From Desulfomonile tiedjei (GTDB lineage: Bacteria > Desulfobacterota > Desulfomonilia > Desulfomonilales > Desulfomonilaceae): 64,000 nt of DNA. Position numbers and translations under genes: made by a program. The stretch spans positions 186,001-250,000 of the forward strand of contig JACRDF010000003.1 in NCBI GenBank assembly GCA_016212925.1, given 5' to 3'. The notes beneath the pieces are model-generated. The model was not told the origin of the DNA. It saw only the letters and a program-made list of their open reading frames with translations, and searched no databases. Shown here in pieces: positions 29,581 to 38,237 of this stretch; the stretch's first letter is position 1, and each line of letters starts with the position of its first letter.

Positions 29581-29704
29581 TCAACCTTTACCTCAAGATC
29601 TGGACTATCTGTTTCCTGCATAAAAATATGGCGGACTAGACCACCTCGACCTTCTCTAAGCCGCTTTAGTATTCGAATCCGGCCTCTTTGGCCTGTCGTT
29701 CGGT

Positions 29705-29866
29705 CTACTTGGATTCTTCTTCTTTCTCGACTTGTCTTTCAAGCGGCAGCGTGACGTCTCTCGTAAACTCCGGGCATTTGGTTGAGGTGGCACCATCCAT
29801 CGAGAATTTCTTGTTGCAGGTTTGTCGCCATGCGCAGACGACGCATATGGTTCGATTGCTTTCCAT
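29705..29866 (-). CDS. 53-residue four-cysteine protein
   Basis: ATG 29866 has GAGG seven bases upstream and opens 53 codons to TAG. The peptide contains CVVCAWRQTCNKKF followed by TKCPEFTRDV: cysteines at 8, 11, 17 and 31 in a pattern that could bind zinc or a cluster, and which I associate with small proteins of Deltaproteobacteria. The C-terminus is charged (EKEEESK). It lies 124 bases upstream of argS on the same strand. Function unknown. Confidence 0.7.
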   Translation of the reverse strand: MESNRTICVVCAWRQTCNKKFSMDGATSTKCPEFTRDVTLPLERQVEKEEESK

Positions 29867-30508
29867 GGGCGGCCTCGCCGATATTTTGCTCCGAATCGTT
29901 TAATATGCTCTTTGTCGGGCTTGAAATCAAGGGACCACCATGGTGGGTAATGGGCCGGTTTGAGTTTTTCCATCTCCGGCGAAAACAACTCAATTTGTCG
30001 CCCAGTTGAAAAACCGGGTCCATCCCGCGTTCCTCGCGGGACTGGATTCCGGCCCCGGTTTGCACAGGGGTAAACTTGGGGATCGCTGGACTGACAATAG
30101 GGCTGCGCCCAACGAATCCGAAGTTTCGAGCTGACCCACTACCGTGGATTTCCCTCTGCAACGATCGATCACGGAACCACGAGAGGGTTGGCACGGTCTA
30201 ACACTAGGAACCGCGATCAGTTCCCGGACGGACTATCGCGTCCGTGAACGAGTTGGCTCCATGTCAACATAAGCCGGTTGGGAAAAGACGCGGTCCACTC
30301 GCGGCTTTGTGACTAGAATTGCTTTATCAATTCTAAGGCTTAGCGTCAAGAGCTTTCAGTATACTTTAAGGAACTGAGGCCTATTATTCGAGCGAGAACA
30401 AGCTCTTTAACGATCGGGATTCACTCCCGACCTCGGGAAGCAGGCCTTGATAATTGCACTGGACCCTTCCTGGACTTTTTGATAAAACTTCATGAAGAGG
30501 AGCGCTTT
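29867..30508. other. gene-free interval
   Basis: About 640 bases with no convincing gene. Near 30020-30055 CCCGCG/CGCGGG palindromic pieces resemble the cores of the dispersed repeats. It should hold divergent promoters for the genes on both sides. Confidence 0.5.
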
Positions 30509-31321
30509 ATGGATTTGATCAATCCTGACAACCTTCAACTAGTCCCGGGAGAGAGCATAGGCGCCATGTTTTCAACCGGCCCGGAGAGTCCTGAACAGGT
30601 CGGGTTGTTCCTGCGATCCGCGTTCGGCATTCCGCGCGGAAACGGCGATCTTGGCATTATGCAGAGAGCGGGCCTCATCCAATTCAATGATGTTTTGCTC
30701 GTGCTCACTATGGTGAAGCTCGACGGGCCTGCGGATGAACTCTTCGACATCTGGTGGAACTACCATTCGAGACGCGGTGACGAACAATTCAAGCGCATGG
30801 CCGAACAGGATAGGCTTACGGTACACTTCTACAGCGAGACGGGAAAAGACTTCACCATTGATGCGGAAAACGGTTTCCAGCGATTCTTCAGTAACTTACA
30901 TAAACATTTTGAGAGAGTTCCGAGTTGGACTGAGGTGGAATTCGATCGCGCGGTTCGTGGTTTCTGTGCACAGGCGTATCCCAAAGAAAATCTCTGGGAT
31001 ATGATTGAGTTCAGTGCTGAGACAGATCAGTCCGCAGAGAAAGACGAAACCGTCGATCCCGAGGCCTATGTTCAAACCCTACCGGAGGAATTGCGACCTT
31101 TCTATGTATACCTCGCGGACAAAGGGCACTGCATTCGTATAGTGCCTTCGACGTTCGAACAGGAGGCTTCCGACGGCAACCCCGAAGACTACCTGCACCC
31201 TGCGCCGGTCAAGACGGTCTTGCGCTGCGGGATCAGGTGGACAAAGGGATACCCTGTCGCGCCCATCCCCTTCATACCCGGCCACGGGCTGGCCGTTCCC
31301 CCCGACGATCAGGAATTCTGA
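30509..31321 (+). CDS. conserved-looking hypothetical protein
   Basis: 270 residues, soluble, no signal peptide or membrane helix. ATG 30509 follows GAGGAG with good spacing and is preferred over the upstream start at 30479. The protein is acidic, rich in aromatics, and contains FIPGHGLAVPPDDQEF at its C-terminus. No family recognised. The HicB-like gene starts 37 bases downstream on the same strand. Confidence 0.75.
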   Translation: MDLINPDNLQLVPGESIGAMFSTGPESPEQVGLFLRSAFGIPRGNGDLGIMQRAGLIQFNDVLLVLTMVKLDGPADELFDIWWNYHSRRGDEQFKRMAEQDRLTVHFYSETGKDFTIDAENGFQRFFSNLHKHFERVPSWTEVEFDRAVRGFCAQAYPKENLWDMIEFSAETDQSAEKDETVDPEAYVQTLPEELRPFYVYLADKGHCIRIVPSTFEQEASDGNPEDYLHPAPVKTVLRCGIRWTKGYPVAPIPFIPGHGLAVPPDDQEF

Positions 31322-31358
31322 AGTATATTGCGGGGCAACTACTGCCAGTGAGGCGACC

Positions 31359-31529
31359 ATGAGAGCCTTTACAGCCGTGATTGAGCGATGCCCTGATACC
31401 GGCCTTTACGTTGGATATATCCCGGGTTTTCCAGGGGCGCATTCTCAAGGCGAGACTATCGACGAACTCAATCGCAATCTGCGCGAGGTCATAGAGATGC
31501 TCCTCGAGGACGGGGAACATCGAGCTTAG
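31359..31529 (+). CDS. HicB-like antitoxin, short
   Basis: 56 residues: MRAFTAVIERCPDTGLYVGY, then PGFPGAHSQGETIDELNRNL and EMLLEDGE, the partial RNase H-like fold of HicB antitoxins. Relatives run about 15 residues longer, so it may be cut short after EHRA. ATG 31359 has GAGG upstream. No HicA toxin gene lies on either side. It faces a second HicB-like gene tail to tail across 36 bases. Confidence 0.75.
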   Translation: MRAFTAVIERCPDTGLYVGYIPGFPGAHSQGETIDELNRNLREVIEMLLEDGEHRA

Positions 31530-31565
31530 GTAGATTTAGAAAGAACATGACATGTCACGGTAGTC

Positions 31566-31766
31566 TCACTGGGAGCGCAGCTCCTGTTTTGGCCGCTGTT
31601 CAATTTCTTCCGGCGAAGCTGTTTCAAAGAATAATTCCAGGGCCTCTTTAAGATTGTTGCGCGCCTGCTCAACCGTCTCGCCCTGGCTGGCGATATCAAG
31701 CTCGGGACACAAGGACACGTAACCATCGCCCTCTTTTTCGATAATTGCGGTCAGTTTGCGTACCAT
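31566..31766 (-). CDS. HicB-like antitoxin, orphan
   Basis: 66 residues starting MVRKLTAIIEKEGDGYVSLC, with PELDIASQGETVEQARNNL and ALELFFET, the HicB fold. GGAGGTAGC precedes ATG 31766, whereas the longer frame to 31928 runs through a repeat. It lacks the C-terminal DNA-binding helix seen in some HicB. No HicA toxin is adjacent, so it may be a remnant or work in trans. Confidence 0.82.
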   Translation of the reverse strand: MVRKLTAIIEKEGDGYVSLCPELDIASQGETVEQARNNLKEALELFFETASPEEIEQRPKQELRSQ

Positions 31767-31842
31767 GCTACCTCCGTGATCACAAGTAATCTGTCCCCGG
31801 TGAAACATGCTACTGCGGTGCATCCGTAATTGGTTCATATCA

Positions 31843-31897
31843 GTAGGGCGGCCCATGGCCGCCGAATCTAAGAATTGGCGGGCACGGCCCGCCCTAC
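31843..31897. repeat. GGCGGGCACGG repeat, arms everted, copy 3
   Basis: Here GTAGGGCGG lies outside and the GGCGGGCACGG ends face each other, the reverse of the arrangement at 1, 9634, 41943 and 53858. It lies upstream of the orphan HicB-like gene. Confidence 0.75.
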
Positions 31898-32054
31898 ATC
31901 CTGCATCAAGTTGGTCCGGCTCCAGCATATTTTAAGGGCATGTACGCAAAGTTGGCCCGGTCACGCGGCTTGTTCATTCATGTTTTGAACAGGCTGTTTG
32001 AAGACAGGACCATTGAGGCACCGACGCGTCGCGGGACCGGCCAGGGACTATCAA

Positions 32055-32489
32055 CTATTTGTCGCTCTTCTTCAGTTGTTCCAGTTCGCGGTTGCACTTG
32101 GAAAGATCCCTGTAGAGCGAATCGACCTTTTCGGCGTCGGCTTCTTGTGATTCCTCCAACTTTATAATATCATTCATGATCTTCCGGCATTGGAGGTTTT
32201 TTACCACGTCGGGTCGGCAGGCCTTTTTACACTCATCTTCATCGCCTTTGAAGTCGAGCAATTTCTTTCTCAGGGCAGTCACTTCCTGGCGGACTTGGGT
32301 CACTTTTTGGAATTGTCTCTTTTCAAAAGCAGCGGTTAATTCCTTGTCCTTTTGAGTGAGTTGTTGTTGAACAAGGCTCTTCTTTTTATCCAATTCTTGG
32401 CATTCTTCGCAGGTTATTGCGGCCGCGCTTTGAACGTAAAATAGACACAAAGCGCCAATAACCATCCAAATGGTCCTTCGGTAGGTCAA
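32055..32489 (-). CDS. periplasmic coiled-coil protein with cysteine pairs
   Basis: 144 residues with a signal peptide (~1-24) followed at once by CEECQ, then a long charged coiled coil with further cysteines near DECKKAC, LQCRKI and SKCNREL. The even number of cysteines suggests disulfides in the periplasm. The start is TTG 32489, with AAGGA nine bases upstream. No family recognised. Confidence 0.72.
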   Translation of the reverse strand: MTYRRTIWMVIGALCLFYVQSAAAITCEECQELDKKKSLVQQQLTQKDKELTAAFEKRQFQKVTQVRQEVTALRKKLLDFKGDEDECKKACRPDVVKNLQCRKIMNDIIKLEESQEADAEKVDSLYRDLSKCNRELEQLKKSDK

Positions 32490-32646
32490 CTATTTGATTC
32501 CTTTCCAGCCGTCCATTAAGGAACCTCGGCCCAGCCCCACCTTATCTTATATCAGTTAGCTGTGAACCATGCAAAAAAACCGGGAATGGCAGGCAGAAAC
32601 ACCGGCCCAACACTGTTGATCTAAGAAGCCACCCTTAAACTGTTGT

Positions 32647-32683
32647 TGTGGGGCAGTCCCGCGAGGCGCGGGACTGCCCCACA
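32647..32683. repeat. 37-bp palindrome, copy 1
   Basis: Perfect 17-bp stem TGTGGGGCAGTCCCGCG with its complement around loop AGG. The identical arms recur at 46473-46509 with loop GCT. It sits 10 bases beyond the stop of the PagL-like gene; no T-run follows, so it is not a standard terminator. Confidence 0.9.
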
Positions 32684-32692
32684 TGTTCGCTT

Positions 32693-33439
32693 TCAGAACT
32701 GGTGAAGAAATGTTGCCAGACCTTGAATCATGTCCGTGCCGGAATTTGAATTGTGCAATTCATCTCCCTGGCCCCACATATTTCCGTTGGAAAGATGGCG
32801 CCACTGGACGCCGAGAGAAAGCACTCCCCCACCGGGCACACATTTCTCGATGCCGCATCCCCCTAGCAGTGACCAGTTCCAGCGAGAACCCGAGTTTCGG
32901 TACGTCTCTGAAACGTAACTCAGCCCTGCGCCGCTTTCCAGGTAAGGGGCAAGGCCCATCAATGTGTGCGGGAATGTGAATCGGCCTTTCGGGACCCATG
33001 CCAACTCGTACCCATCGCGAAAATTCAGGTTTTTGATCCGCTCTATAGTCCCCTCGTTGTAGAACACGTAAGAGGCCATCAAGGCCACTTGAACCTCGGC
33101 CAGGGCCGGCCCGAAAACCGTCAATGCAGGATACTTCGTTACTCGCCTGCTGAATTCCAGCGTGGCGTAGTCCAGTTCGGTGGAAGTGCCGAACGTTTTG
33201 CCGTATGCCAGCTTTATGAGGTACTCGTGACTTGGTTTAAACACCTGAGGAGTCAGACATGTAGGTGCAATCGGCCCCCTGCCAAGATCAGGATCCCCGG
33301 CAAAGTCCCCCGCGACGAAATACGGGTTTTGATTTTGGGGCAAACCATAGTCCCAGGCTGTAGCGTTTGGGGGAAGGAAAAATGCGACAAGGAGCGCCGA
33401 CAATACGACAGGGCTATTCAGGCGACAAATAAAACCCAC
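32693..33439 (-). CDS. PagL-like lipid A deacylase / acyloxyacyl hydrolase family protein
   Basis: 248 residues: signal peptide to about residue 28 (ending PNATA), then an outer-membrane beta-barrel-like sequence ending in Phe. The C-terminal QWRHLSNGNMWGQGDELHN carries the His-x-Ser catalytic arrangement and a downstream acid characteristic of PagL, which removes the 3-O acyl chain of lipid A. GTG 33439 is chosen because AAGGAGG lies five bases upstream. Stands alone on the minus strand. Confidence 0.8.
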   Translation of the reverse strand: MGFICRLNSPVVLSALLVAFFLPPNATAWDYGLPQNQNPYFVAGDFAGDPDLGRGPIAPTCLTPQVFKPSHEYLIKLAYGKTFGTSTELDYATLEFSRRVTKYPALTVFGPALAEVQVALMASYVFYNEGTIERIKNLNFRDGYELAWVPKGRFTFPHTLMGLAPYLESGAGLSYVSETYRNSGSRWNWSLLGGCGIEKCVPGGGVLSLGVQWRHLSNGNMWGQGDELHNSNSGTDMIQGLATFLHQF

Positions 33440-33655
33440 GAGTTCCTCCTTGAAATGAAACCAAAAAACAAACAAAAAATAATGGTCCGCTCGCTACCAC
33501 GGACCGTTCGCGCTGTCAAGAAAGAAAAGCTGCTAAAATCTCAGTACATAGCCTAACTTGCTTCTGATTTTCCCAGGGTCGCGGTGGGCCGGACTTGATT
33601 TAAGGTCAGGAATGCGGTAACCGGTACACGATAGGCTAAGAAGGAGGATCACCTT

Positions 33656-34219
33656 ATGAAGATCGCGTCTATCCTGGGAAGTCCACGGTCCAAAAGCAAT
33701 AGCAGCACCCTTGCTCGAATTGTCACGGAAAAGGCAAAGGAACTCGGGGCCCAGACTGAGGAATTCGTGCTCAACAAGCTCCAATTCAAAGGATGTCAGG
33801 GTTGCGAGACCTGCAAAACAAAGCTGGATCACTGTGTGCTAAAGGACGATTTAACAGCGGTGCTTGAAGCCGTAAGGGAAGCCGATGTGGTGGTTCTGGC
33901 CACTCCGAATTATTTCGGAGAAGTTTCGGGTCAGTTCAAGCTGTTTTTCGACCGTACTTATTCCTTTGTTAACCCGGATTTCACCAGCCGCCTCAGCCCG
34001 GGCAAGCTCTCGGTCTTCATTATGTCCCAGGGGCAACCGGACCTGAACGCGTACGCGGATGTGCACCCACGCTACGAAAGGTGGTTGAAACATTACGGAT
34101 TCGTCACCAATCACGTCTTGCGGATGAATGGCCCGCGAAATGCCGACTCGGTGGCAAAGCGGCCCGATCTAACCAGCCAGGCGGAAGAGATTGCTAAAAG
34201 CCTCATGGTCAACCCCTAG
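33656..34219 (+). CDS. iron-sulfur flavoprotein, flavodoxin-like
   Basis: 187 residues. MKIASILGSPRSKSNSSTLA is the FMN phosphate-binding loop of NADPH-dependent FMN reductases. GCQGCETCKTKLDHC is a compact C-x2-C-x2-C-x6-C motif, as in the 4Fe-4S flavoproteins (Isf) of anaerobes, which pass electrons to oxygen or peroxide detoxification or other acceptors. AAGGAGG precedes ATG 33656 and a hairpin terminator follows. Confidence 0.88.
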   Translation: MKIASILGSPRSKSNSSTLARIVTEKAKELGAQTEEFVLNKLQFKGCQGCETCKTKLDHCVLKDDLTAVLEAVREADVVVLATPNYFGEVSGQFKLFFDRTYSFVNPDFTSRLSPGKLSVFIMSQGQPDLNAYADVHPRYERWLKHYGFVTNHVLRMNGPRNADSVAKRPDLTSQAEEIAKSLMVNP

Positions 34220-34259
34220 CGGTCCCGCGAGTATGGGGAAATTGAGAAACCAAAAAAAC

Positions 34260-34300
34260 GGATGCCGATCCGTGGGTAGGAGGTTTACGGACCGGCATCC
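34260..34300. terminator. hairpin terminator, probably bidirectional
   Basis: 14-bp stem (34260-34273 with 34287-34300, one mismatch) around a 13-base loop. Seven A precede it, giving a T-run for minus-strand transcripts from the gene ending at 34349; AAAATGTTTTAATT follows for the plus strand. Confidence 0.75.
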
Positions 34301-34348
34301 AGGCAAAATGTTTTAATTGTCAAGCCCCGACCGGGGCCGCTAAAAGCC

Positions 34349-34948
34349 TCAGGCCCTCCCGGGAGGGCACGCCTGACCGGATGAGCCCCACCCGTTATAA
34401 GAAGACCCCTGATAGTAGTTTGGAGCACTAGAGTATCGGGGCTGGTAAGGATTCCCGTAGTAGCTCGCGGCCGGCGCCTGCTGAACCATAGGACGCGGCT
34501 GAGCAGGAAAGTTTTGCTGATATGACCGTGGAGCGGGTCCCGGTTTCGGTTGATTGGACATTTGCGTTCCGGCTGAGGGAAGACTTCTACGCGCAGCAGC
34601 ACTCTGGACGGCCTTCTTTGTAGACGCTGCTTTGACCGTCGGTCGTCCTGGAGGGGTTGATCGGTTTTGCGTGGGAGGTTGCTGATAGGCTGCTCGCGCT
34701 GGGACCGGTTGCGGGCCGACAACCGCCTGGTGCGGTGTGGAAGGCACCGCGGTGTAGGCCGGGGGCTGGTACTGAACCGCGCCTGGATATTGAGGCTGCC
34801 CCGAATTTGTCGCGTTATAGGTATAGTCCTGGTTGATTTCCGGGTGATATCCCATGAGATAATCGAGAAAACTTGCATGAACATTGGATTCTGAAAATAG
34901 CAAGCACATGATGGAAGCGGTAATGAAACATAAGATTTTAGTAATCAC
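34349..34948 (-). CDS. exported Pro/Gln/Tyr-rich protein
   Basis: 199 residues: signal peptide, then the short block SFLDYLMGYHPEINQDYTYN, then a disordered tail rich in Pro, Gln, Ser, Ala and Tyr, ending CPPGRA. GTG 34948 follows AAGGAGG, so the longer frame to 35062 is not used. A candidate promoter lies at 35001-35022. Perhaps an envelope or secreted matrix protein; no family recognised. Confidence 0.7.
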   Translation of the reverse strand: MITKILCFITASIMCLLFSESNVHASFLDYLMGYHPEINQDYTYNATNSGQPQYPGAVQYQPPAYTAVPSTPHQAVVGPQPVPARAAYQQPPTQNRSTPPGRPTVKAASTKKAVQSAAARRSLPSAGTQMSNQPKPGPAPRSYQQNFPAQPRPMVQQAPAASYYGNPYQPRYSSAPNYYQGSSYNGWGSSGQACPPGRA

Positions 34949-34993
34949 ACCAATCCTCCTTTGCGTGGCGGGCAATTCATTACTGAGGATATA

Positions 34994-35022
34994 TGGATAT
35001 ACCAATGTTAATATGATGTCAA
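34994..35022 (-). promoter_or_regulatory. candidate sigma70 promoter
   Basis: On the minus strand TTGACA (35017-35022) is followed 17 bases later by TATCCA (34994-34999), with TATATC slightly upstream as an alternative -10. It would drive the exported Pro/Gln-rich gene. The -35 is perfect and the -10 weak. Confidence 0.45.
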
Positions 35023-35347
35023 GAGTTAAGTGCGATCGAAAAAGAGACGTTCCTCCAAACACTTTTCCACAGATGCTGAACGGTTAGGTTGGGCGCTGCT
35101 AATACCTTGACAGCGGGTTCCGGGGTTGCTATCAGAATAGCAGGGGTTATCGTGAAACCCAGGCAATATAGGTGTACGGATTGTACCCGACTGAGAAATC
35201 ACCGTGGTTCTCGAGGGTTGTGTCGTTGATTGTTCCTGTTTTCTCCTCGGTCTCGGGCTACACTGCCGAGGATGGTTTCCCCGTAGCGCCGGTCGATTGC
35301 TTAAGGCTTGCGTCGCGGCCCCAACAAAGAAAGGAGTGTTCGTTTTA

Positions 35348-36220
35348 TTGGACGAACCTAGTTCAGAGAAACCGGGCAATCTCGTTCGCTGGCTAAAGAG
35401 TAAGATAGGCCTGGAACGCACCCCCCTGGAAATCCAGCAGGTCCTTGACGAGAGCGAGGAGCGCGGTCTTATCGACGAGGACGAAGGCGAAATGATTGAG
35501 GGGATTGTGGAACTCAAGCAAACCTTCGCCCGAGAGATCATGATTCCTCGAATTAATATAGTAGCCGCGCCCAAGAACTCGACCAGAGAAGAAATCCTCA
35601 ACACAATTATTGAATCAGGCCATTCTCGTATACCTGTGTACGAAGAAAACTTGGATCACATTGTGGGGATACTCTATGCCAAGGACCTGCTCCCATTGTG
35701 GTTGAACGGCGAAAAAGAGTTCACCATCGAAGAAATTCTGAAAGAACCGTACTTTGTTCCGGAAACAAAACGCATCAATGATCTGCTCAATGAATTGCGA
35801 ACCAAGAAATCCCACCTGGCAGTAATCGTTGACGAGTACGGCGGAACTGCGGGCATTGTCACCATCGAGGACATCATCGAAGAAATCATCGGCGAGATCC
35901 GCGATGAACACGACTTCGAGGAAGAGCCTTTCGTCGCGCAGGAAGACGGGTCTGTTCTGGTGGACGCGAAGGTGAACATTTACGATTTCGAGGAGAAATT
36001 TGGAGTGACCATTCCCAAAGAAGGTTACGACACACTTGGAGGCTTCATAATTCACTTTCTCGGCCGGGTGCCGAAAAAGGGCGAAGAGATGGATTATGAA
36101 GGACTTGTGATGCGTATTCACTCCGGTGACCAGAAGAGAATTACTCGCATTTTGGTGACCCCGCCATCCGAAGAACCCAAGTCCGCGACCCTGCTGGGCC
36201 ATCCCGAAACCCTACCATGA
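35348..36220 (+). CDS. corC: CorC/HlyC-family CBS-domain protein
   Basis: 290 residues: two CBS domains (around FAREIMIPRINIVAAP and SHLAVIVDEYGGTAGIVTIE) then a CorC_HlyC transporter-associated domain (~200-275). This is the soluble CorC type without the N-terminal DUF21 membrane domain. TTG 35348 is chosen with AAAGGAG 11 bases upstream; the frame to 35204 is not conserved-looking. Its stop overlaps lnt, the usual corC-lnt pair, linking it to envelope maintenance. Confidence 0.88.
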   Translation: MDEPSSEKPGNLVRWLKSKIGLERTPLEIQQVLDESEERGLIDEDEGEMIEGIVELKQTFAREIMIPRINIVAAPKNSTREEILNTIIESGHSRIPVYEENLDHIVGILYAKDLLPLWLNGEKEFTIEEILKEPYFVPETKRINDLLNELRTKKSHLAVIVDEYGGTAGIVTIEDIIEEIIGEIRDEHDFEEEPFVAQEDGSVLVDAKVNIYDFEEKFGVTIPKEGYDTLGGFIIHFLGRVPKKGEEMDYEGLVMRIHSGDQKRITRILVTPPSEEPKSATLLGHPETLP

Positions 36221-37791
36221 TCAAGTCTCTACTGGCGGCGGCGGCGGGCGGCTTTCTGCTGTCACTTTCCTTTTCCCCCACTAATTTGTACCTTTTGGCC
36301 TGGATATCCTTCATTCCTTTGTTTTGGGCCCTGCGCAGGCAACCGAGCTTTCCGCATGCCGCCATGTGCGGCTTTGCTTTCGGCGCTGCGTTCTTCCTGG
36401 TGGATGTCAGCTGGGTTTATCGCACTCTGGTGCTTCACGGCCACTTCGAGACCCTTCCCGCGCTTGCCGTATTCTTCGGGATGGTACTCTCGCTGGCATT
36501 CATACCGGCCGTGTTCGCACTAGGGCTAAGTTTCCTGGCAAGAGCCGGCTTCAGACAAGCTCTGGTTGCTCCGTTTCTCTGGGTGGCTCTGGAGTACGTT
36601 CGTACAGTGATCTTCACCGGTTTTCCGTGGGATCTCACAGGATATTCCCAGGCGGGGCAACTTCGCCTGATTCAAATCGCCGATTTGACGGGTGTGTACG
36701 GAATTTCTTTCCTGGTAGTTTTTGTAAATGGGGCACTGTGGGAAGTGTTGACGAGAATTCCGCGGGGGACCCCTTTCACAAAGGGGTTTTCGCCGCAACC
36801 GTCTGCCTGGAGGTTGCTCGAAGTTGCCGCGCTCATCGTGGTCGCCACATTGGTATATGGCCAAATGCGGCTCAAAGATTTTCCCGCGGCCGTAGACGAT
36901 CCCGGAAGCTGTGGGATAGGCGTCCTCCAGGGCAACATACCGCAGGAGATAAAGTGGGAACAAACAGCCAGGGAACACACTTTTCGCACGTACGAAAAGC
37001 TGGCTGAACAAGCCGTGGCCCATGACGCCCGCCTGCTTGTCTGGCCGGAGACAGCGATTCCTGTCCTGTTCGGAAGGCCTGATGAGGAGTCAAAGAGGGC
37101 AGGGGAGATTTCAGAGCGGGTGGGGGCGCCCATGCTGGTGGGAGCGCCTTTCAGTAAGGATGTGGCCGGGAAAACCCGGTATTTCAATAGCGCTTTCCTG
37201 GTTGACGGCAAAATGCTCAGGTACCGCTACGACAAAATGCACCTGGTCCCTTTCGGGGAATATATGCCGCTGACCTGGCTTCTTCCGCTCGGCCCCGGGC
37301 TGGCCGCGCGTGAAGAGGATTATTCGCCGGGTAATACCATGACAGTCATGCACTCGAAGGGATGCCCTGCGTTCAGCGTGTTAATTTGTTACGAGGCAAT
37401 CTTCCCGAACCTCGCGCGTCTGGCTGTTCGCAACGGCGCGGGTATGCTGGTGAACATTACCAACGACGGCTGGTTCGGAGCCACGGCTGCTCCGTATCAG
37501 CATTTGGTCATGGCCGGGTTGCGAAGCATAGAGAACCGGATCTGGCTCATCAGGTGCGCAAACACCGGTATAAGCACCGCGTTCGACCCGGCAGGCAGAA
37601 AGGCCGCAACGATTGCCCTTGAGCAGGAAGGGTTCTTTACGGTGCGCGTTCCTTCTTCGCTGAATCCGGGCTCCTTTTACAGTAGATTCGGCGACGTGTT
37701 CGCATGGGGTTGTATTGTCTGCGTGGCCGTTCTGGGGCTGTGGGCGATCATCGCCCGGCGCCACAAGGCCACCATCGGTGACCGCCCATGA
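36217..37791 (+). CDS. lnt: apolipoprotein N-acyltransferase
   Basis: 524 residues: about six membrane helices, then a nitrilase-like domain. The catalytic triad is visible as WPETAIP (Glu), DKMHLVPFGE (Lys) and LICYEAIFP (Cys). It adds the third acyl chain to lipoproteins in the inner membrane, consistent with the lipobox proteins in this window. ATG 36217 overlaps the corC stop. Residues ~182-194 (PRGTPFTKGFSP) are encoded by a hairpin-forming sequence that may be an in-frame inserted repeat. A terminator follows directly. Confidence 0.96.
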   Translation: MIKSLLAAAAGGFLLSLSFSPTNLYLLAWISFIPLFWALRRQPSFPHAAMCGFAFGAAFFLVDVSWVYRTLVLHGHFETLPALAVFFGMVLSLAFIPAVFALGLSFLARAGFRQALVAPFLWVALEYVRTVIFTGFPWDLTGYSQAGQLRLIQIADLTGVYGISFLVVFVNGALWEVLTRIPRGTPFTKGFSPQPSAWRLLEVAALIVVATLVYGQMRLKDFPAAVDDPGSCGIGVLQGNIPQEIKWEQTAREHTFRTYEKLAEQAVAHDARLLVWPETAIPVLFGRPDEESKRAGEISERVGAPMLVGAPFSKDVAGKTRYFNSAFLVDGKMLRYRYDKMHLVPFGEYMPLTWLLPLGPGLAAREEDYSPGNTMTVMHSKGCPAFSVLICYEAIFPNLARLAVRNGAGMLVNITNDGWFGATAAPYQHLVMAGLRSIENRIWLIRCANTGISTAFDPAGRKAATIALEQEGFFTVRVPSSLNPGSFYSRFGDVFAWGCIVCVAVLGLWAIIARRHKATIGDRP

Positions 37792-37794
37792 TTC

Positions 37795-37819
37795 AAAAAA
37801 AGGGAGGATCTCCTTTTTT
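37795..37819 (+). terminator. rho-independent terminator after lnt
   Basis: AAAAAAGG..AG pairs with CTCCTTTTTT around a 3-base loop with one bulged G, starting 4 bases after the lnt stop. Confidence 0.75.
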
Positions 37820-37937
37820 CAAAGAAAATCCTTTCCCGCTCGCATATGGAACCCCGGTGTTGATTTGTTTAGTTACGATCCGCCAGCACGCATGCCCGCG
37901 CTACCAATTCCCATGGTTCGGCTTCGCAGTCGGACAT

Positions 37938-38160
37938 TATACCGGTTGCCAAAAGTAATGTCCGTTTAACCGGAAGATAATCAGTCTGGCCTTCAGTCGG
38001 TATCGACAGGTCCTCCTTTGCCAGAACGTTATAACGCCCGTCGTTCCCGCGAAGGCGGGAACCCAGGAAATCCCGCGAGACGCGGGACTGGATTCCTGCT
38101 TCCGCAGGAATGACGGAATGGGCGCTTGCAAATCGGACAAGAATTATGGCAACTGCTAAA
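37938..38160. repeat. MITE-like element, family 1, copy C
   Basis: Left end TATACCGGTTGCCAAAAGTA then ATGTCCG; right end, read inverted, TTTAGCAGTTGCCATAATTC then TTGTCCG. The same core palindromes as copies A and B. Just outside the right end, 38161-38178 repeats a degenerate version of the terminal sequence, as if a second end had been added. It lies between the lnt terminator and the kinase-BON gene stop. Confidence 0.85.
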
Positions 38161-38237
38161 ATTTCGGCAATGGCTATAGATCAGTGGCCGCGAACCTATT
38201 ACCGATCAATTGCGGGTAGGCAAATTCCCTGAAGGGC

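Noticed and set aside
29656-29988. degenerate transposase on the minus strand
   Set aside because: No catalytic motif or terminal repeats; the basic composition comes from reading the cysteine-protein gene out of frame.
29739-30194. 151-codon minus-strand frame
   Set aside because: Its end overlaps the four-cysteine gene in another frame; composition is unlike the neighbours and no start site is evident.
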